A stretch of DNA of 64,000 nt from Ichthyophthirius multifiliis (lineage: Eukaryota > Ciliophora > Oligohymenophorea > Hymenostomatida): positions 29,233-93,232 of the forward strand of contig NW_004086124.1 of the NCBI RefSeq assembly GCF_000220395.1, given 5' to 3'. A program made the position numbers and the translations under genes. Below are positions 1 to 12,105 of this stretch, piece after piece. Numbering within the stretch: position 1 is the first letter of the stretch; each line of letters starts with the position of its first letter. Below the pieces are notes generated by a model, which worked only from the letters and a program-made list of their open reading frames with translations, made no database searches and was not told the origin of the DNA.

Positions 1-1
1 T

Positions 2-499
2 TAAATTGAAACTTAGCAAATGGAAGAAGAAATGTAAGTAAAGAATGAAATTTTAACAAAATATGAAGAACAAATAAGAGAGTAATAAATTTAAATGAGT
101 GAATAAATAAATTATATTCAAGAAATTAAAAACTAAGATAATTCTGAAATTAATTAATAAATTTAAATGTTGAATGATTAATTAGAAAATCGAATTTTAA
201 ATGAAAATTTATTAAATGATTAAATTTTGTAACTTAATTAAGTAATAAAAAATATTAAAAATGAAAAATTAGAAATAAATCATGAAAATGATTAATTAAA
301 AGAATAAATATTTGATTTAAATAATACGGTAAATAATTATTAACTACAACTTGAAGAAAAATAAGGTTTATGTAATATTTTAAAAACTTAATGTGAAAAT
401 TAAGATAGCAATTGGAAAGAATTGGATACTATAAAATAACAATATTTCACTATTATGAATAATTTTATACAATATCATGAGAATACTTTTGAAGATTGA
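2..499 (+). CDS. C-terminal part of a coiled-coil protein (5' end outside window)
   Basis: The reading frame is open from the window edge to a TGA at 497-499, with many in-frame TAA/TAG codons read as glutamine. The roughly 165 visible residues are rich in Glu, Lys, Gln, Asn and Leu with a heptad-like pattern (for example LENRILNENLLNDQ and YQLQLEEKQ), so a long coiled coil is likely. No catalytic motif or membrane segment is visible. The last residues (YHENTFED) are acidic. The start and any N-terminal domain lie to the left of the window. The next gene converges on it from the other strand about 140 bp downstream. Function is not recognisable; a cytoskeletal or ciliary role is only a guess. 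Confidence 0.7.
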
Positions 500-637
500 A
501 ATCATATATATATATTTTTTTTTTTATAATTATTTATATATATGTATTATAATTATTTTTTATTTAAAAAAATAATAATAAAATGAAATTTATAATAACT
601 AAGTTTCTTTTTTATATTTTTTTTATTTTTATTTTTT

Positions 638-3161
638 TCAAATATCATTATCTTAGTCTTCTTGTAAATCTATTATTTATGTATTTATTACTCTTTCGTT
701 TTCAATAAATTCATCCCAACTTAAATCACTTTCAGCATCCTCATCAAATCCTTTTGTTTTGTTTTGTTTTGTTAATTTATATATTTTTTTAAAAAGAAAA
801 ATAAAAATACCTAATAATTAAATTCTTTAGTATCTACTTTCTTAATATTCTTATCTTTTTTTGTTTACATATTCCAAAAACTAAAAAAAAAAAAAAAAAA
901 AATTAATTTTATTACAAAAAAAAATAAAGAAACAAATAAATTACCTCTTTCTTTAATTTTTCTCTTCTTTCTTTTCTTTCCCATTCCTTTTTATTAGTAA
1001 TTTTCAAGTCTTCATCTTCATATCTATTTAAATATTTAAAAAAAATAAAATAAAAAAAATAACTAATTTACATTTTCTTAAATTCTTTGAATTTAAACTC
1101 AATTTCAGCAATTTTCTTTTCATCTAACAAATCTTTGAAATATGGTCTCCATAAAATAGACTAATAACCTTAAACATCAGTAATAGTATCTTTATATAAT
1201 TATTCCCCATAAGCAGTCCAAATTTAATAAGTTTTAGTTTTTTTAGAAGCAGTAATAATATACAATCCAGAAGCATCAAAACTAGCATAATCCATATAGG
1301 ACAAGTTAGAAATATTTTTTGTAAATTCATTAACATATTTTCCTTTTTCTTTTCTTGTAAACCCAGTTTCAAGAATACCACAATGAGCAGAATTAAGATC
1401 TTTATTAATTAAAACAAAGAATGTTCCATTAGAAGAAAGCATAATCTCATTAGTGTTTCTATTATTAAATCTACCAACTTCTTTAATTGCAAAACTTTTA
1501 TTTTCTTCTTCAACTTAATAGATTTATGAATGGAAAATCATAGTATTAGTTTCACCCCCTTTATTTAAAAAGATAATAAATAAATATTTTTATTTTTAAA
1601 AAAAATACTTTATTCTTCCTATCTAAAAACAAACCCGATTCTACCAGAATTAGGTTCAACAACATAATTATGTACTTTTTCATTAATTTCGATTTCAGTG
1701 ATTTCCATCAGTCCTTTGTTTTTTAAATTAGCAACTTAAAGTGTATATGAGCTAACTTTTTTATTTTTAATCTTCTTAATAATAGCGCAAATATATTATC
1801 CATTAGCAGATGGATAAAGCTCAATATTAGAGCTTTCAGTATTGAAATTTCTCCATTTAAGTTCTCTTCTTGAAGGAATTTCGAACATAGAAATTCTTGT
1901 AGATACCTATTTATCATGTTCTCTTAAATTTCCACTATAAGAACATCCTATGATAATATTTTATTTAGTACTCCAATAAAACTTTTGTATATTTCTTATT
2001 TTAATTGAACTCTTATTGCCTTATTAATCTGCTAATAAATCCATTTCTGGAAGCTTATAAATACTCAATACATGATCTTAAACTCTTCCTAAGTATTATC
2101 CATCATAATTCCATTTAAAAGTTCCAAAAATATCACTTTATTTTGCTTTAAAGGTTCTTAATTTTGATACCTCTCCAACATGCCATACTATATAGTTTTC
2201 ATCATCTTAAGTACTTTCACCTGCTTAGTCTGCCATAGTTCCGTTAAAGGATAGAACATAATTCTCACAAGGGGAAAAATCAACATTTTTTACTCCTTAA
2301 TGCTTAAAAAAAGATAATCGTTTAAAGTCAGATCCTCCATAAAGTTAAAATCCGTCTGATAAATATTCTATTAAATATGTTCCATTTTAGCTCCATTCTA
2401 TTTACGAATATTATTCTTTTAATTCAATAAATTCTATATTTATTAAGATTATTGTTTTTTTTTTTAAAAAAAAAAAGAATAATACCTTATTATTATAAAA
2501 CTTATGAAGGTTCTCCTTCTAAATGAGAATAAGAATAAGGATACAATTAATTTCCTATTTTAATACAAAATTATTTCTTACGATATTCTTAACACCAATC
2601 ATACAGTTCTTTCTTTTCTAAATTTACTGGTGGTGAGAAAACATCAGGGATATCAAAGAATCTATCAAAATCAGATAAAACATATGCTTTTAAAACATTT
2701 GAACCAAACTTAAATTCATGAAGTCCAACAGCAGCTTCTTCAGCTTTTTCAACACTATCAAATTCAAAAATAGCATATCTTTTAATTTATTTTTGATATA
2801 TAAAAAATATAAATATTTTATATTTTTTTTAAAAAAAATAAAAAAAAAGAAACCCTGAAGTTGTTCCGTCAGGTTAGTATGCCCATTCTAAACTTTTTAA
2901 ATTGTCCTTAACTTGACATGCTAGTAATACTTTTTCAATCATAACTTTATTTAATAAACCTAATTTTTCTTTGGGAGCTTATGGAAGGTTTACTACTAAA
3001 ACAAAGTTATTGAATAATATTTATTTATCAAATACTGGCTTTTTTATTGTTTCGGAAGTTTCTTCAAATATTTCTTTTGCTTTTTGTTTTAAGTATGGCT
3101 CGATTTTAGGATTTTCTTTAAGTTCTTTTGAAAAGTCGATTTCTTTAAATAAATCTAACAT
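638..3161 (-). CDS. EIF3B: Eukaryotic translation initiation factor 3 subunit B
   Basis: eIF3b is the scaffold subunit of the cytosolic eIF3 complex that loads mRNA on the 40S subunit. The protein (about 700 aa, close to yeast PRT1) starts at MLDLFKEIDF. An RRM follows, with the RNP-like strands NNFVLVVNLP and GYAIFEFDS, then the family landmark LSDFDRFFDIPD after the RRM. A WD-type beta-propeller follows (IEWSQNGTYLIEYLSDG, NVDFSPCENYVLSFNG, YWSTKQNIIIGC, and FDASGLYIITAS near the end). The C-terminus has ILWRPYFKDLLDEKK and a basic helix (KKEWERKERREKLKKE), as in eIF3b. At least five short GT-AG introns are needed; the first lies at 2779-2853 inside the RRM and splices GG|A to continue TTSGYAIFEF. 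TGA is at 638-640. The start is the first ATG upstream of the RRM. Confidence 0.88.
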
Positions 3162-3297
3162 TTTTTTTTTTTCGGATTTTTTTTTTTTTATAAAGTAATT
3201 ATATCTTTATATTTTTATTTAATTATATTTAGTCTTATTTTTTTTTAATTTTATAAACTAAATAAAACATTTTTTAAAAATAAAATAAAAAAAACTG

Positions 3298-5227
3298 AGT
3301 TAATAACAATAATTAAAAAAGCCTTAATTTAAGGTATCAAACTCACCAAAAAATATAGAAGACAAAACTTAAAAAATAAATAATAAATTAAAAAGAGATT
3401 AATGGATTCGAGATTTAAATGAAGTTTTTTAAAAAATACACTAATATTTATTAAGCAACCTTTTAATAATAAAAGAAAGTAATGTTCATTTAAAAACAAA
3501 AAGTCAAAAAAATTAATATTTAAAGAAGTTAAGAATTTAAATAAAAGAAATTGAAAAAATTTCAATAAGTTTATAAGATCCTTCAGATGATTTTGTATAA
3601 TAAGAAGAAAATAAACCTGTAGCGAATTATTATAATAAAAAAATTTTAGAAATTTATAACTTATTAACCGTTTTATATAAAATGTAGTTTGATAATAGGA
3701 AACTAAGTAAAATTAAAGTCAATACAAAAAATATTACTAGATCTACTTCCCTTATTTAGGAAATTAAAAAAAGTACCAGAAGAGTTTAAAGATTAAAAGC
3801 AGGCAATAAATTAGACAATATTATTAATGATGAATAATGTTTTTTTTTTTTCATTTAATTATTATATAAATTTAAAAATAATAATAAAAAAAAGATAATA
3901 GTAATAGAAAATCTTAAGAATTAGAAGAAAATTAATATGAAAATGATGTTCAAGAGCTAGATATAGAATATACTTTATAAAAATTTTAAGAAAAAAAAGA
4001 AGAGTTAAATAAAATGGCATTAAAGTTTATTGAAAATATAAATTAAAAGGATTTCTAATTTTAAGAAAAATATATAAATTTGAAACAATATTTTAAAAGT
4101 ATTTTTTTTTATTATTATATTATGATTAAAAAAAATAAAAATAGAAAGACAAAAATTATTAGATATGTATGTTGGTGAAAATAAATTAAAAATATTCATT
4201 GAAAAAAATAAAAAAATTTAAAATTTAACAAAAATAACCATTAATCAATAAATGAAAAAGACCAATCAGAAAAAAATTAAATAGATAGTATTTTATTTAT
4301 GTAAGAAGATTAAAATATTTAAGCCATATAAAGAGTAATCAATATAAATGATAATATTCGTAAAGATGTTCTTTTTGAATAATATTAAAAAAAAATGGAT
4401 GAATTAGAAAATATAAAAATTTAGCAAAGTTAATAATTTTGGACTGACTTTGTTGATAAAAAAAAACCCTAAAAAATATTAAATTAAAAACTAGTAATAC
4501 AATAACAATAATAAAATTTATAACTAAACTAACCATAATAATTACAAGTATCCAAATAAAAAAACACTTTAAAAGATATATAATAAAATAAAATAAACTT
4601 ATAAAATAATATTACCTAAGACCATAATTCTAAAGTTAATTAAATGCATAAAAACAATGATATTAAATTTGTATCTGTTTCTTAAGACTTTAATACAAAT
4701 ATAGTTTCCTCATATAATACTGTTTAGTAACAAAAAATAAAATTTATGTTTATTTAAAAATAAAAAGAAAAGAGAAATAATTTAAAAAAACATAGATTTT
4801 ATAATCTAATAAAAATAGAAACATTCAAGATGAAAATGAATTTAAAAAAAGCTTTTATTAAAAAAATTACGATTAAATTAAGTTTCCGAAAAATGATTAA
4901 GTAAATAACCAAAAATTCATTAAACCTAATTTAAATAAAAATTAATTAACTTTTGAAGAACAAATTTAAATTATTGATAGTTAAAATAAGTATGAAACAC
5001 CTTTGTATATCAATAAGTTGAATTCTAAAGATCAAAGATATAGAAAAGAAAGAAAAAACTCTAGAATTATACAAAAAACTTAAATTAAACATTTAACACC
5101 TTTAAATAATTCACATTATATAAGCAAAAATCTATAAGACGAAGAGATTTCGAGTGTTTTTAGATACTAATAATAAAATCTTTTATTTAAAATTAACGGA
5201 ACAGAATGGAAACTTTAAAATAAATGA
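3298..5227 (+). CDS. Hypothetical Lys/Gln-rich coiled-coil protein
   Basis: A TGA-free, strongly coding-like frame runs from about 3298, continues through several AT-rich introns (one at about 3838-3892, another at about 4099-4140) and ends at TGA 5225-5227 after a stretch reading FKINGTEWKLQNK. The protein is dominated by Lys, Gln, Asn, Ile and Glu, with helical segments such as VFQKIHQYLLSNLL, KKILEIYNLLTVLYKMQF and QKFQEKKEELNKMALKF. I recognise no domain. The start is unresolved. The frame stays open upstream into the 137 bp gap before the divergent eIF3b gene, and there is no in-frame ATG there. The only ATG nearby, 3402-3404, is in another frame and hits TGA after six codons. A small upstream exon or non-ATG start is possible. 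The frame also switches near 4200-4260, probably by an intron I could not place. Confidence 0.55.
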
Positions 5228-5463
5228 ATAAAAAATAAAATATTAATATGTTAAAAATATATGTTTTTTTAATAAATTTTTAAAACAATTTTCTTCTTTT
5301 TTTTAAAAAAAAATTAAAAATAATAAAAATTTAAAAATATATATAAAATGATTTATATTAAATTATCTTTTATACATATTTGTTCATTGTTAAAATAAAC
5401 ATTGATTTAGAAATTTTTTAGTTTTATTTCTCTTTAAAAAATAATTAAAGGTTATTTATTTAG

Positions 5464-5895
5464 ATGAGAATATAAAAGAAATTAAGTTTATATAAAGCTA
5501 ATATTTAATATTTTAAACAAATAATAGATTATTTAACATAAACAAAATAATTATTTAAAAAGCACAAAAGCTAAAATAAAAGAAATAATTAAAAATTAAA
5601 TGAAAATAAAAATAAACTCGAGAACATATAAGTATTGAATATTGCATCAAAATTTATGGGGGAAATTTACAAGCGTAATTAAATTAAGCAGAAGTTTGAT
5701 TAAATAAATAATAATTTATAATTAAAAAAGAATTAATAGAGTAAATTAAAATAGTATATTATATATTACAATTATACATATGAGTTATTTAAATTATAGA
5801 TGAAATTTAACATAATCATAATAATGTTTTTTAAGATTTTAAATAATAAAAAAATAATATAAGACTTTTTTTAAAAAAAAAACAAAATTTCATGA
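5464..5895 (+). CDS. Possible small hypothetical protein
   Basis: This is a 144-codon frame (ATG 5464-5466, TGA 5893-5895) in a region otherwise without a gene. Part of it is coding-like by codon use (ENIQVLNIASKFMGEIYKRN and a following Gln/Lys/Asn helix), with A/T at third positions and G/C concentrated at first and second. TGA is rare by chance at this base composition, so frames of 80-100 codons are expected and length alone is weak support. No domain is recognisable. Further open stretches lie to about 6345 and might be later exons of the same gene. Confidence 0.3.
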
Positions 5896-6695
5896 ATGAA
5901 TAAGATCAAATTAAATCTGTTATATAAATACTCTATTTAAGATAATAATAGATAAAGAAAAATTAGAGATATAAAAATAAGTAAATAACATTTATTAAAT
6001 AAATACTTATAAATAAATTTAATAACAAATAAGCTTTTATGTAAACTCTTCAAAATTAAATATAAATTAAAAAAGCTTTTCTTATTTGAAAAAAATAAAT
6101 TAATTCTATTATATATTAATATAATTAAAAATAAAAAACTAAAGTTAAGTTCTTATATATAAATAATAATATTTATATACAAACAAAATAAAAATATAAT
6201 CCTTATCTATTAAAATTAAAGCATTTAGAAATCAATGTCTAGACATATTTAGTAAAATTAAATTATTAAATAAAAATACTGATGATTTAAAAAGTACTAA
6301 ATATTATTTATTTATTAATTTTTGGTTTGTGAAATAATACATAATACAAATTAAATATAAAATATTTTAAAATGATTTTTACTTTTGTTTTAAAATTTAA
6401 TATAAAAGTTTTTGTTATATAAATAAGATTTATGAATATGATAAAAAGTTTATTTATTTTAATATTATTTTTTAAATATTTAAATTATTAATTAATACTA
6501 GCGATAAACTAAAAAATATCTTTTTAATAAAAAAAAACAGTAAAAGAAAAATAATTAAATTGAAATAAAATAAAAAAAGTAAATTAAAAATAAAATAAAA
6601 ATAATAAAATGAATATAAATTTAATTTAAAAAAAATATATTATATAAATAACTTTAAATTAAATAATAATAAATAAAAAAATTATTAAAAAAAAA
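5896..6695. other. AT-rich region before the Rab gene
   Basis: This is about 800 bp of nearly pure A/T. Short open stretches (for example around 5900-6100 and 6215-6345) have mildly coding-like codon use and could be exons of the weak gene upstream. I could not join them by convincing introns. The last few hundred bases must hold the Rab promoter, but no element stands out. Confidence 0.4.
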
Positions 6696-7422
6696 ATGTC
6701 AATATAATAATAAGAAAACACATACTAATTTAAAATCTTATTAATAGGTGATAGTGGGGTAGGAAAAACATGTTTAATGACCAGATATGCTGATGATCGT
6801 TTTAATATAGATATGAAATCAACTATAGGAGTTGAATATAGCAAAAAAATAGTAAAAGTTGATAATTCGACAATCAACTTATAAATATGGGATACTGCAG
6901 GATAAGAAAGATTTAGAGCAATGGCTCCCCATTATTATAAAGGAGCTTTAGGTATTTTAATTGTTACTGATGTTACAAAAAGGGAAAGCCTTGAAAACGT
7001 AGAAAAAGTATGGTTAAAAGAAATAAATAATAATGCTAGTAAATAGATTAAGAAAATTTTAATTGGAAATAAAAGCGATTTAAATGATTAAAGAGCTTAA
7101 AGTTAAAACGAAGCAATCGAAATTGCAAAATAAAATGATATGGCTTACTTAGAAACTTCAGCTTTAGATAGTTCTAATGTAAATGAAGCTTTTTAATTAT
7201 TAGTTAAAGGTATTATATTAAATTTAATTAAAAATATATATTTTATAAGAAATACTTAGTAATATTGATGATTTTCCAGAAGAATTAAGACCAAGGAATC
7301 TTACTATTAGAAGAGAATAATCTTTTATAAAATAAATTAATATTTAAGTTGATAATAACACATAAAAAAAATCTTTGTAAACCCAAAATTAAGTTTAAAA
7401 TAAAAAATAAGGTTGCTGTTGA
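6696..7422 (+). CDS. Rab family small GTPase
   Basis: Rab proteins are prenylated molecular switches that direct vesicle traffic. All G-boxes are visible in order: GDSGVGKT (P-loop), TIGVEY (switch I), WDTAGQERF (G3), NKSD (G4) and ETSA (G5). The conserved RabF-type stretches [10 protein letters not shown] and ILIVTDVT are also present. The C-terminus ends Gly-Cys-Cys just before TGA 7420-7422, a geranylgeranylation signal. One 40-bp intron, 7210-7249 (GTATTATATT...ATAAG), lies after the core domain; splicing gives [19 protein letters not shown]. The ATG at 6696 starts a short tail (MSIQQQENTYQFK) before the first strand. Length is about 228 aa, normal for the family. The subfamily is not certain; switch and helix sequence looks like the Rab1/8/18 side. 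Confidence 0.93.
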
Positions 7423-7511
7423 ATGTTTATTAAAAAACATATTACTTTCTTATTATTTTTATATGGTTATATTTATTTTAATTATAGAATTTTTTTATTA
7501 TTTATTATTTG

Positions 7512-9319
7512 TCAATTCTAGATTTCAAATCCTTCTTCTATTCTTTCATATATTTATATATATGCTTCTGAAACGCTAATTCTTTATGGAATAACTTAAG
7601 TTATATATAAATCTTAAATTTCAAACCATTAATTATTTGCTTTATTTCTTACATGAATTTTATATATTCCATTTTTAGTTGGACCTTCATGACAAATACT
7701 TGCTAATAAATTATATTTAGTACAGGATCCTTCATCGACATCTTTTTATTGAAATAATATATAAACTTTATTTATATTTTTATATATACATCCTTTAAGA
7801 TCTAAATTGTTTAATGGAAATCTTACTATAGTTGGATTTTTTTCTAAATAATATTTATTAAAAGTAAATCTTTCCATATGTAAAATAAGATATTTTGGTA
7901 ATTTTTTTATCCTATAAGTTTTTCTAAATTTAGGATTATCATAAGTTGTTACACCATCGAATTTTTTTAACAAGTTAAATATTGGCATTTCTGGAATATT
8001 TATTTTCAAACTATCATCTTTATGTAAAGGAGGAGGAGGAATATTTAAAGTTAAATAACTTTTGTTGTTGTTTTATATAAATTAAAAATTATAAAAATAA
8101 TTAAAAATATAAATAAAATATCTACATAAATGACATTGCTTCTATTTTAGGAACACTTGAATATCCAATTTAATTTTCTTTTTTTATATATACTAGTTTT
8201 AATATATTTAGCAAAATAATTACATAATGGTTTATAAGTATGAACTTCAACTTCTCCCTTAAAACAATTTTCAATAAGATCAGAAAAGTGTGTGTCTTTT
8301 AATTCAATTTAGATAGAATTAAGTAGCCAACATAATAATTTAATTGGATCACTTTATAAATTAATATTGAATTTCTTATTACTCTTTAGAACTATAGCTT
8401 ATAATAATTCATGTGGAGAAACCTATCCTTTAAAGTTTTTCGGATTCCAAATTTTTTTTATTAAATTGGAAAATCTTTTCGAAAGTAAAGTCTTGAGATC
8501 GAAAACATCTTAATTAACAGTATTATTATACAAAATAATTTAATCTCTTAACAAAGGAACTCTACATAAGGCTTAAATAATAACATTAACATAATCATTC
8601 ATTTTAATATTATTTAATCCAACAAAACCTGGTATATAATCAATTCCATTAAGTGCTTTTGAACTAGGTTTTAATGTGTCTATTATATTTAAAAAACAAA
8701 AGTTAATTAAAATATATTTTATTTATAATATAATACCTAAATTTTTTATTTATTCTTATGAATATGTTGGTGCTAAATTATATTTTATATCATTTAAACT
8801 TTAATCTTAAACTTCATAATTATCTGGAAGACAATAAACCTTTGCATTATGTAAATTTATATACATATGATGATTTGTTTCTAAGGCATGTAAATATGCA
8901 TTTGTATTTTTGCAACGTCCTTGATAATATTTTCCACAAATAAGGCATGCATAAACATTTAAATTTGCAAGTGAAATACTACATAATTTTTCAAAATCAA
9001 AATCTAACATATGTCTTTTAATTGTTGATATATATGGACAATCTTTTCTTATTTCAGTTATTTCTTCTTATTGGGATTTTCCTTTTGTTAAATTTGATAG
9101 AATTTTTTTGGTAGGTTGTACCTCAAATTCATCTAAGTCTTATTATTCTTAAAGCTTTTCTAGTGCTTATTATTTTTTTTATTGAAGTTCTTTTTCGTAG
9201 TTTTTTTTTAATTGCTATTTTTTTTTTTGTAAGATAAGTTTTTTTTTTTTTTTTTAATAAAATATAAAAATATAATTATTTTTTTTTTTTTTAAATAAAA
9301 AAAAAAATAGGATCACCAT
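7512..9319 (-). CDS. USP39: USP39/SAD1-like tri-snRNP splicing factor (inactive ubiquitin hydrolase)
   Basis: USP39/SAD1 is a non-catalytic USP relative in the U4/U6.U5 tri-snRNP. A Lys/Glu/Gln-rich N-terminus is followed by a UBP zinc finger (DCPYISTIKRHMLDFDFEKL, then CLICGKYYQGRC and ALETNHHMYINL). The degenerate USP core follows. The active-site box reads GFVGLNNIKMNDYVN, with no Cys where active USPs have GNTCYMN, exactly as in USP39. Later landmarks are YLTLNIPPPPLHKDD, RFTFNKYYLEKNPTIVRFP and a C-terminus with SEAYIQIYERIE. Introns include a 31-bp one at 8193-8223. TGA is at 7512-7514. There is no ATG in frame near the coding N-terminus; the best start is ATG 9317-9319 spliced directly (intron 9215-9316) to CAA TTA AAA. 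That would be a one-codon first exon overlapping the end of the upstream gene. Confidence 0.85.
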
Positions 9320-10476
9320 TCTTATTAACATCTTTAAAACACAATTTAATTAATCTTTTTATTTTCTTAGATTTAAATTTTTAATTTTCTTTCCAAATCT
9401 GCAATAATAGCAGGACAATTTTCCAAATTTTATACTATTAATTTAAGATTTTCGCATTCTTTAGCTTTCATATCATAATGAAATTTTAAATTTTAAATAT
9501 CATTAATATTTTCTTTATTATCTTTCGAATCTTTAGAAAATACTTAATTATTAACATTATTATTATTAATATTGTTATTATTATTATTATTAAATCCTTA
9601 TAATTAAAGACTTCTAAGATTTGTAATAATAATATAAAGTCTTTCGTTTTCTGCATAAAGGAGTAGATTTTTGGCTAATTATTATGTTTCTTTAACTCTA
9701 ATCTATTCTTTTAAGACTTAAATTTATTCTTATAAATCTTCGACTTCCTTTTCTTTTAATATTCTATTCGAAATTTCATTTTTCCAATCATTTTCGAGAA
9801 TTTTATATTGTTCATTTTCTAATTTCATATTGGAAATTTCTTAATAATATAAATCTAAATTTTCATTTAGTTTTTAGATTTCGTATTCCTTTTCTCTTAT
9901 TTTTTCTTATAAATATTTTTTTTCTGCTTTTTCTTTTGTTTAGTTTTCTATTGTTTTTTACATTTTTTATAATTTTTCTTATAATTCATTTATTATTTCA
10001 TTCTTTTCTTCAATTTCTTTCATATTTTCTGTAAAATTCATGTTTAAATTTTCATAATTTTATATAAACTAATCTTAATTTTCCCTCATTTTTTCTAACT
10101 CTTACTCCTTTAATGCTATAAGTTATTTTAACTTTATATTTTCATCAAATAATTGCTAATTTTTATATATTAATTCAATATTTGGGGACTCTTTTTATGA
10201 AAAAGACAAGCTTTCTTCATGATTTTCCACACTTTTATTATTTTTAATTATTTTTTAACTTTAAATCTGTTTTTATTGCTTAAATTCTACATAATTTAGT
10301 CTTTTCAATTGCTTTTTAGGCACCTAGGATGGTTTTGGATCATCTAATTATTTTAATTTGGCCTCTAAATCTTCTTTTAAATTATGGATTTGATTGCACA
10401 TATCTTTTTCTCGCTCAATTTTCTCCTCTAATTCATTTTCTAAATTTAATAATTATTATTTTATTTAAGAACTCAT
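9313..10476 (-). CDS. Hypothetical coiled-coil protein
   Basis: This is a single uninterrupted frame of 388 codons from ATG 10474-10476 to TGA 9313-9315. The N-terminus MSSQIKQQLLNLENELEEK starts one long helix that continues almost without a break (for example NFTENMKEIEEKNEIINEL and ISNRILKEKEVEDL). There is a short Pro-containing break (DDPKPSQVPKK) at about residue 50 and an Asn-rich loop about two thirds along. The composition indicates an extended coiled-coil protein. No enzymatic or membrane motif is visible. It runs in the same direction as the importin-alpha-like gene upstream (174 bp gap). Its last sense codon, TGG, overlaps the proposed initiator ATG of the USP39 gene. Confidence 0.8.
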
Positions 10477-10649
10477 ATTTATTTATTTAAAAAATAATTT
10501 ATATATTTTTAAATATAAATAAAAAAAAACTGATTTTAATTTTTTTTTTTTTTTTTTTTTTCATTTTATATTTTCGATATTTTTAATTATTTATATATAT
10601 TCGAAATCATTTAATATATTTTTTTATATTAAAATTTCAATTATTTATA

Positions 10650-12105
10650 TCAATCCTAAACTTTATAAACAATAAAGAAAATTTTGATTTTAAAAAAAAA
10701 GACTTTGGTTAGTTATGTATAATAGAGAATCTAAAATCTAAATAGAGTTTTCTTTTTTTTATGTTTTTTTTAATTCTTCAACTAAAATTTATAATATATT
10801 ATATTAATTATTTATTTCTTGAATTTATTCAAAACTAATATTTGTTATAATTATATTTATACATTCTAAAATTTTAATGAATTTCTTAATTAATAATATA
10901 AAAATAAATGAATATTATAAAAAAAAAATATACATATGAATTATTTATTATAAAAGAAAAAATAGAATGCTTAATTAATAAAGGAATTATTTCTAAGTTT
11001 AAATTTATAATTTAGCATAAACATTCATATATATGAATTTTGTTCACATATTAAACATTATGTTTAATAACATTTAATAATTCTTAAAACAATTAAGGAT
11101 TAGACTAGTACGAAATATAAGGTAATATTTAAAAACATAAGTTATTTATTATTTAATATTCAGAAAAAGGATAATATAAAAATTTAAATATTTTTGAACA
11201 TATTTCCGATTTTAATTTAGTATTTTAAAATAAGCATAAAAAAGAGAAATAATTAAGTATATTTTTCACATTCTTAGAATCTTCTATTATATAAAAAATA
11301 TTATAAACAATCTAATTAATTTCTTATTGCTATTTATTTATTTATTTTAAATAATATAATATAAATAAAATACATCTTCTTAATTTTATATAAGATCATT
11401 GAATAGAAGAATATTTAGAAACCATGTGTATATAATATATATTTCTTTATTTTTTCTTTCATATTTTCCTAATTTATTATTTAAATATATTCTTATAGTA
11501 TTATAAACTAAATTATCTAAATAAAATAGTTCTTATGGTTATCCTTAATTTATATATAAATTTCCTATAATAATCAATATATTTTCAATAATGTTTTTTT
11601 TTTAAGTATTAATTAATAAATTTTGCAATTCATTTTCCTTTATAAAGTTATATAATTCTTATTTGTTTTATTAATTATTTTCTAAAGATAATAAACTTAT
11701 TATTTCTAAAATTATTTCTTATATTTCATTGTTATAATTTACTTTAAATTAATTTTTTAGGTTATTATACACAATAAAGTATTCCAGATTTTCATGTAAA
11801 CACTCTTCATTTTATTTTTATTAAATATATTTATAAATTTAATACAATATTTATATTTTTTCTTCTTTTTATTAACTATTTGTAGCCTATTTTATAATAA
11901 TATCTATGTCCTATATTAATTTCATATATATAAATATTGATTAATTTTTTTGTACATTTATTTATTATGTTTAATTTTTATAGTATTCGTTTTATTTTCC
12001 ACGGAATTATATAAGGATTTTGTTTATTTTTTTTTATCTTATTTCTATTCTAAATTAATTCTTTTTATTATTTAATAATTTTTATTAATTTACAAAAATT
12101 TCCAT
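10650..12105 (-). CDS. Importin-alpha-like (karyopherin) ARM-repeat protein
   Basis: Importin-alpha binds nuclear localisation signals in its armadillo groove and importin-beta through an N-terminal IBB domain. From ATG 12103-12105 the protein begins MEIFVNQQKLLNNKKNQ and continues into a basic helix, FRIEIRQKKINKILIQFRG, that resembles an IBB. Helical repeats follow, typical of ARM proteins (EIQEIILEIISLLSLENN, IIENILIIIGNLYINQGQP, and later QIINLNLEIIPLLIKHSIF). The length (about 470 aa) fits importin-alpha. The sequence is strongly diverged: I do not see the canonical Trp-x3-Asn ladder in most repeats. At least one short intron is needed around 11270-11400, where the frame changes. The downstream frame is open to TGA 10650-10652, so the exact C-terminus is uncertain. 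Another ARM protein is the alternative. Confidence 0.62.

Noticed and set aside
1124..1442. Standard-code frames on the minus strand in the eIF3b 3' region as separate genes
   Set aside because: One is a fragment of the real eIF3b frame cut by TAA (=Gln) codons and the other is its shadow.
7349..7579. Plus-strand ORF after the Rab gene
   Set aside because: Its start lies within the Rab C-terminal coding sequence in another frame, and the rest is antisense to the USP39 3' end.
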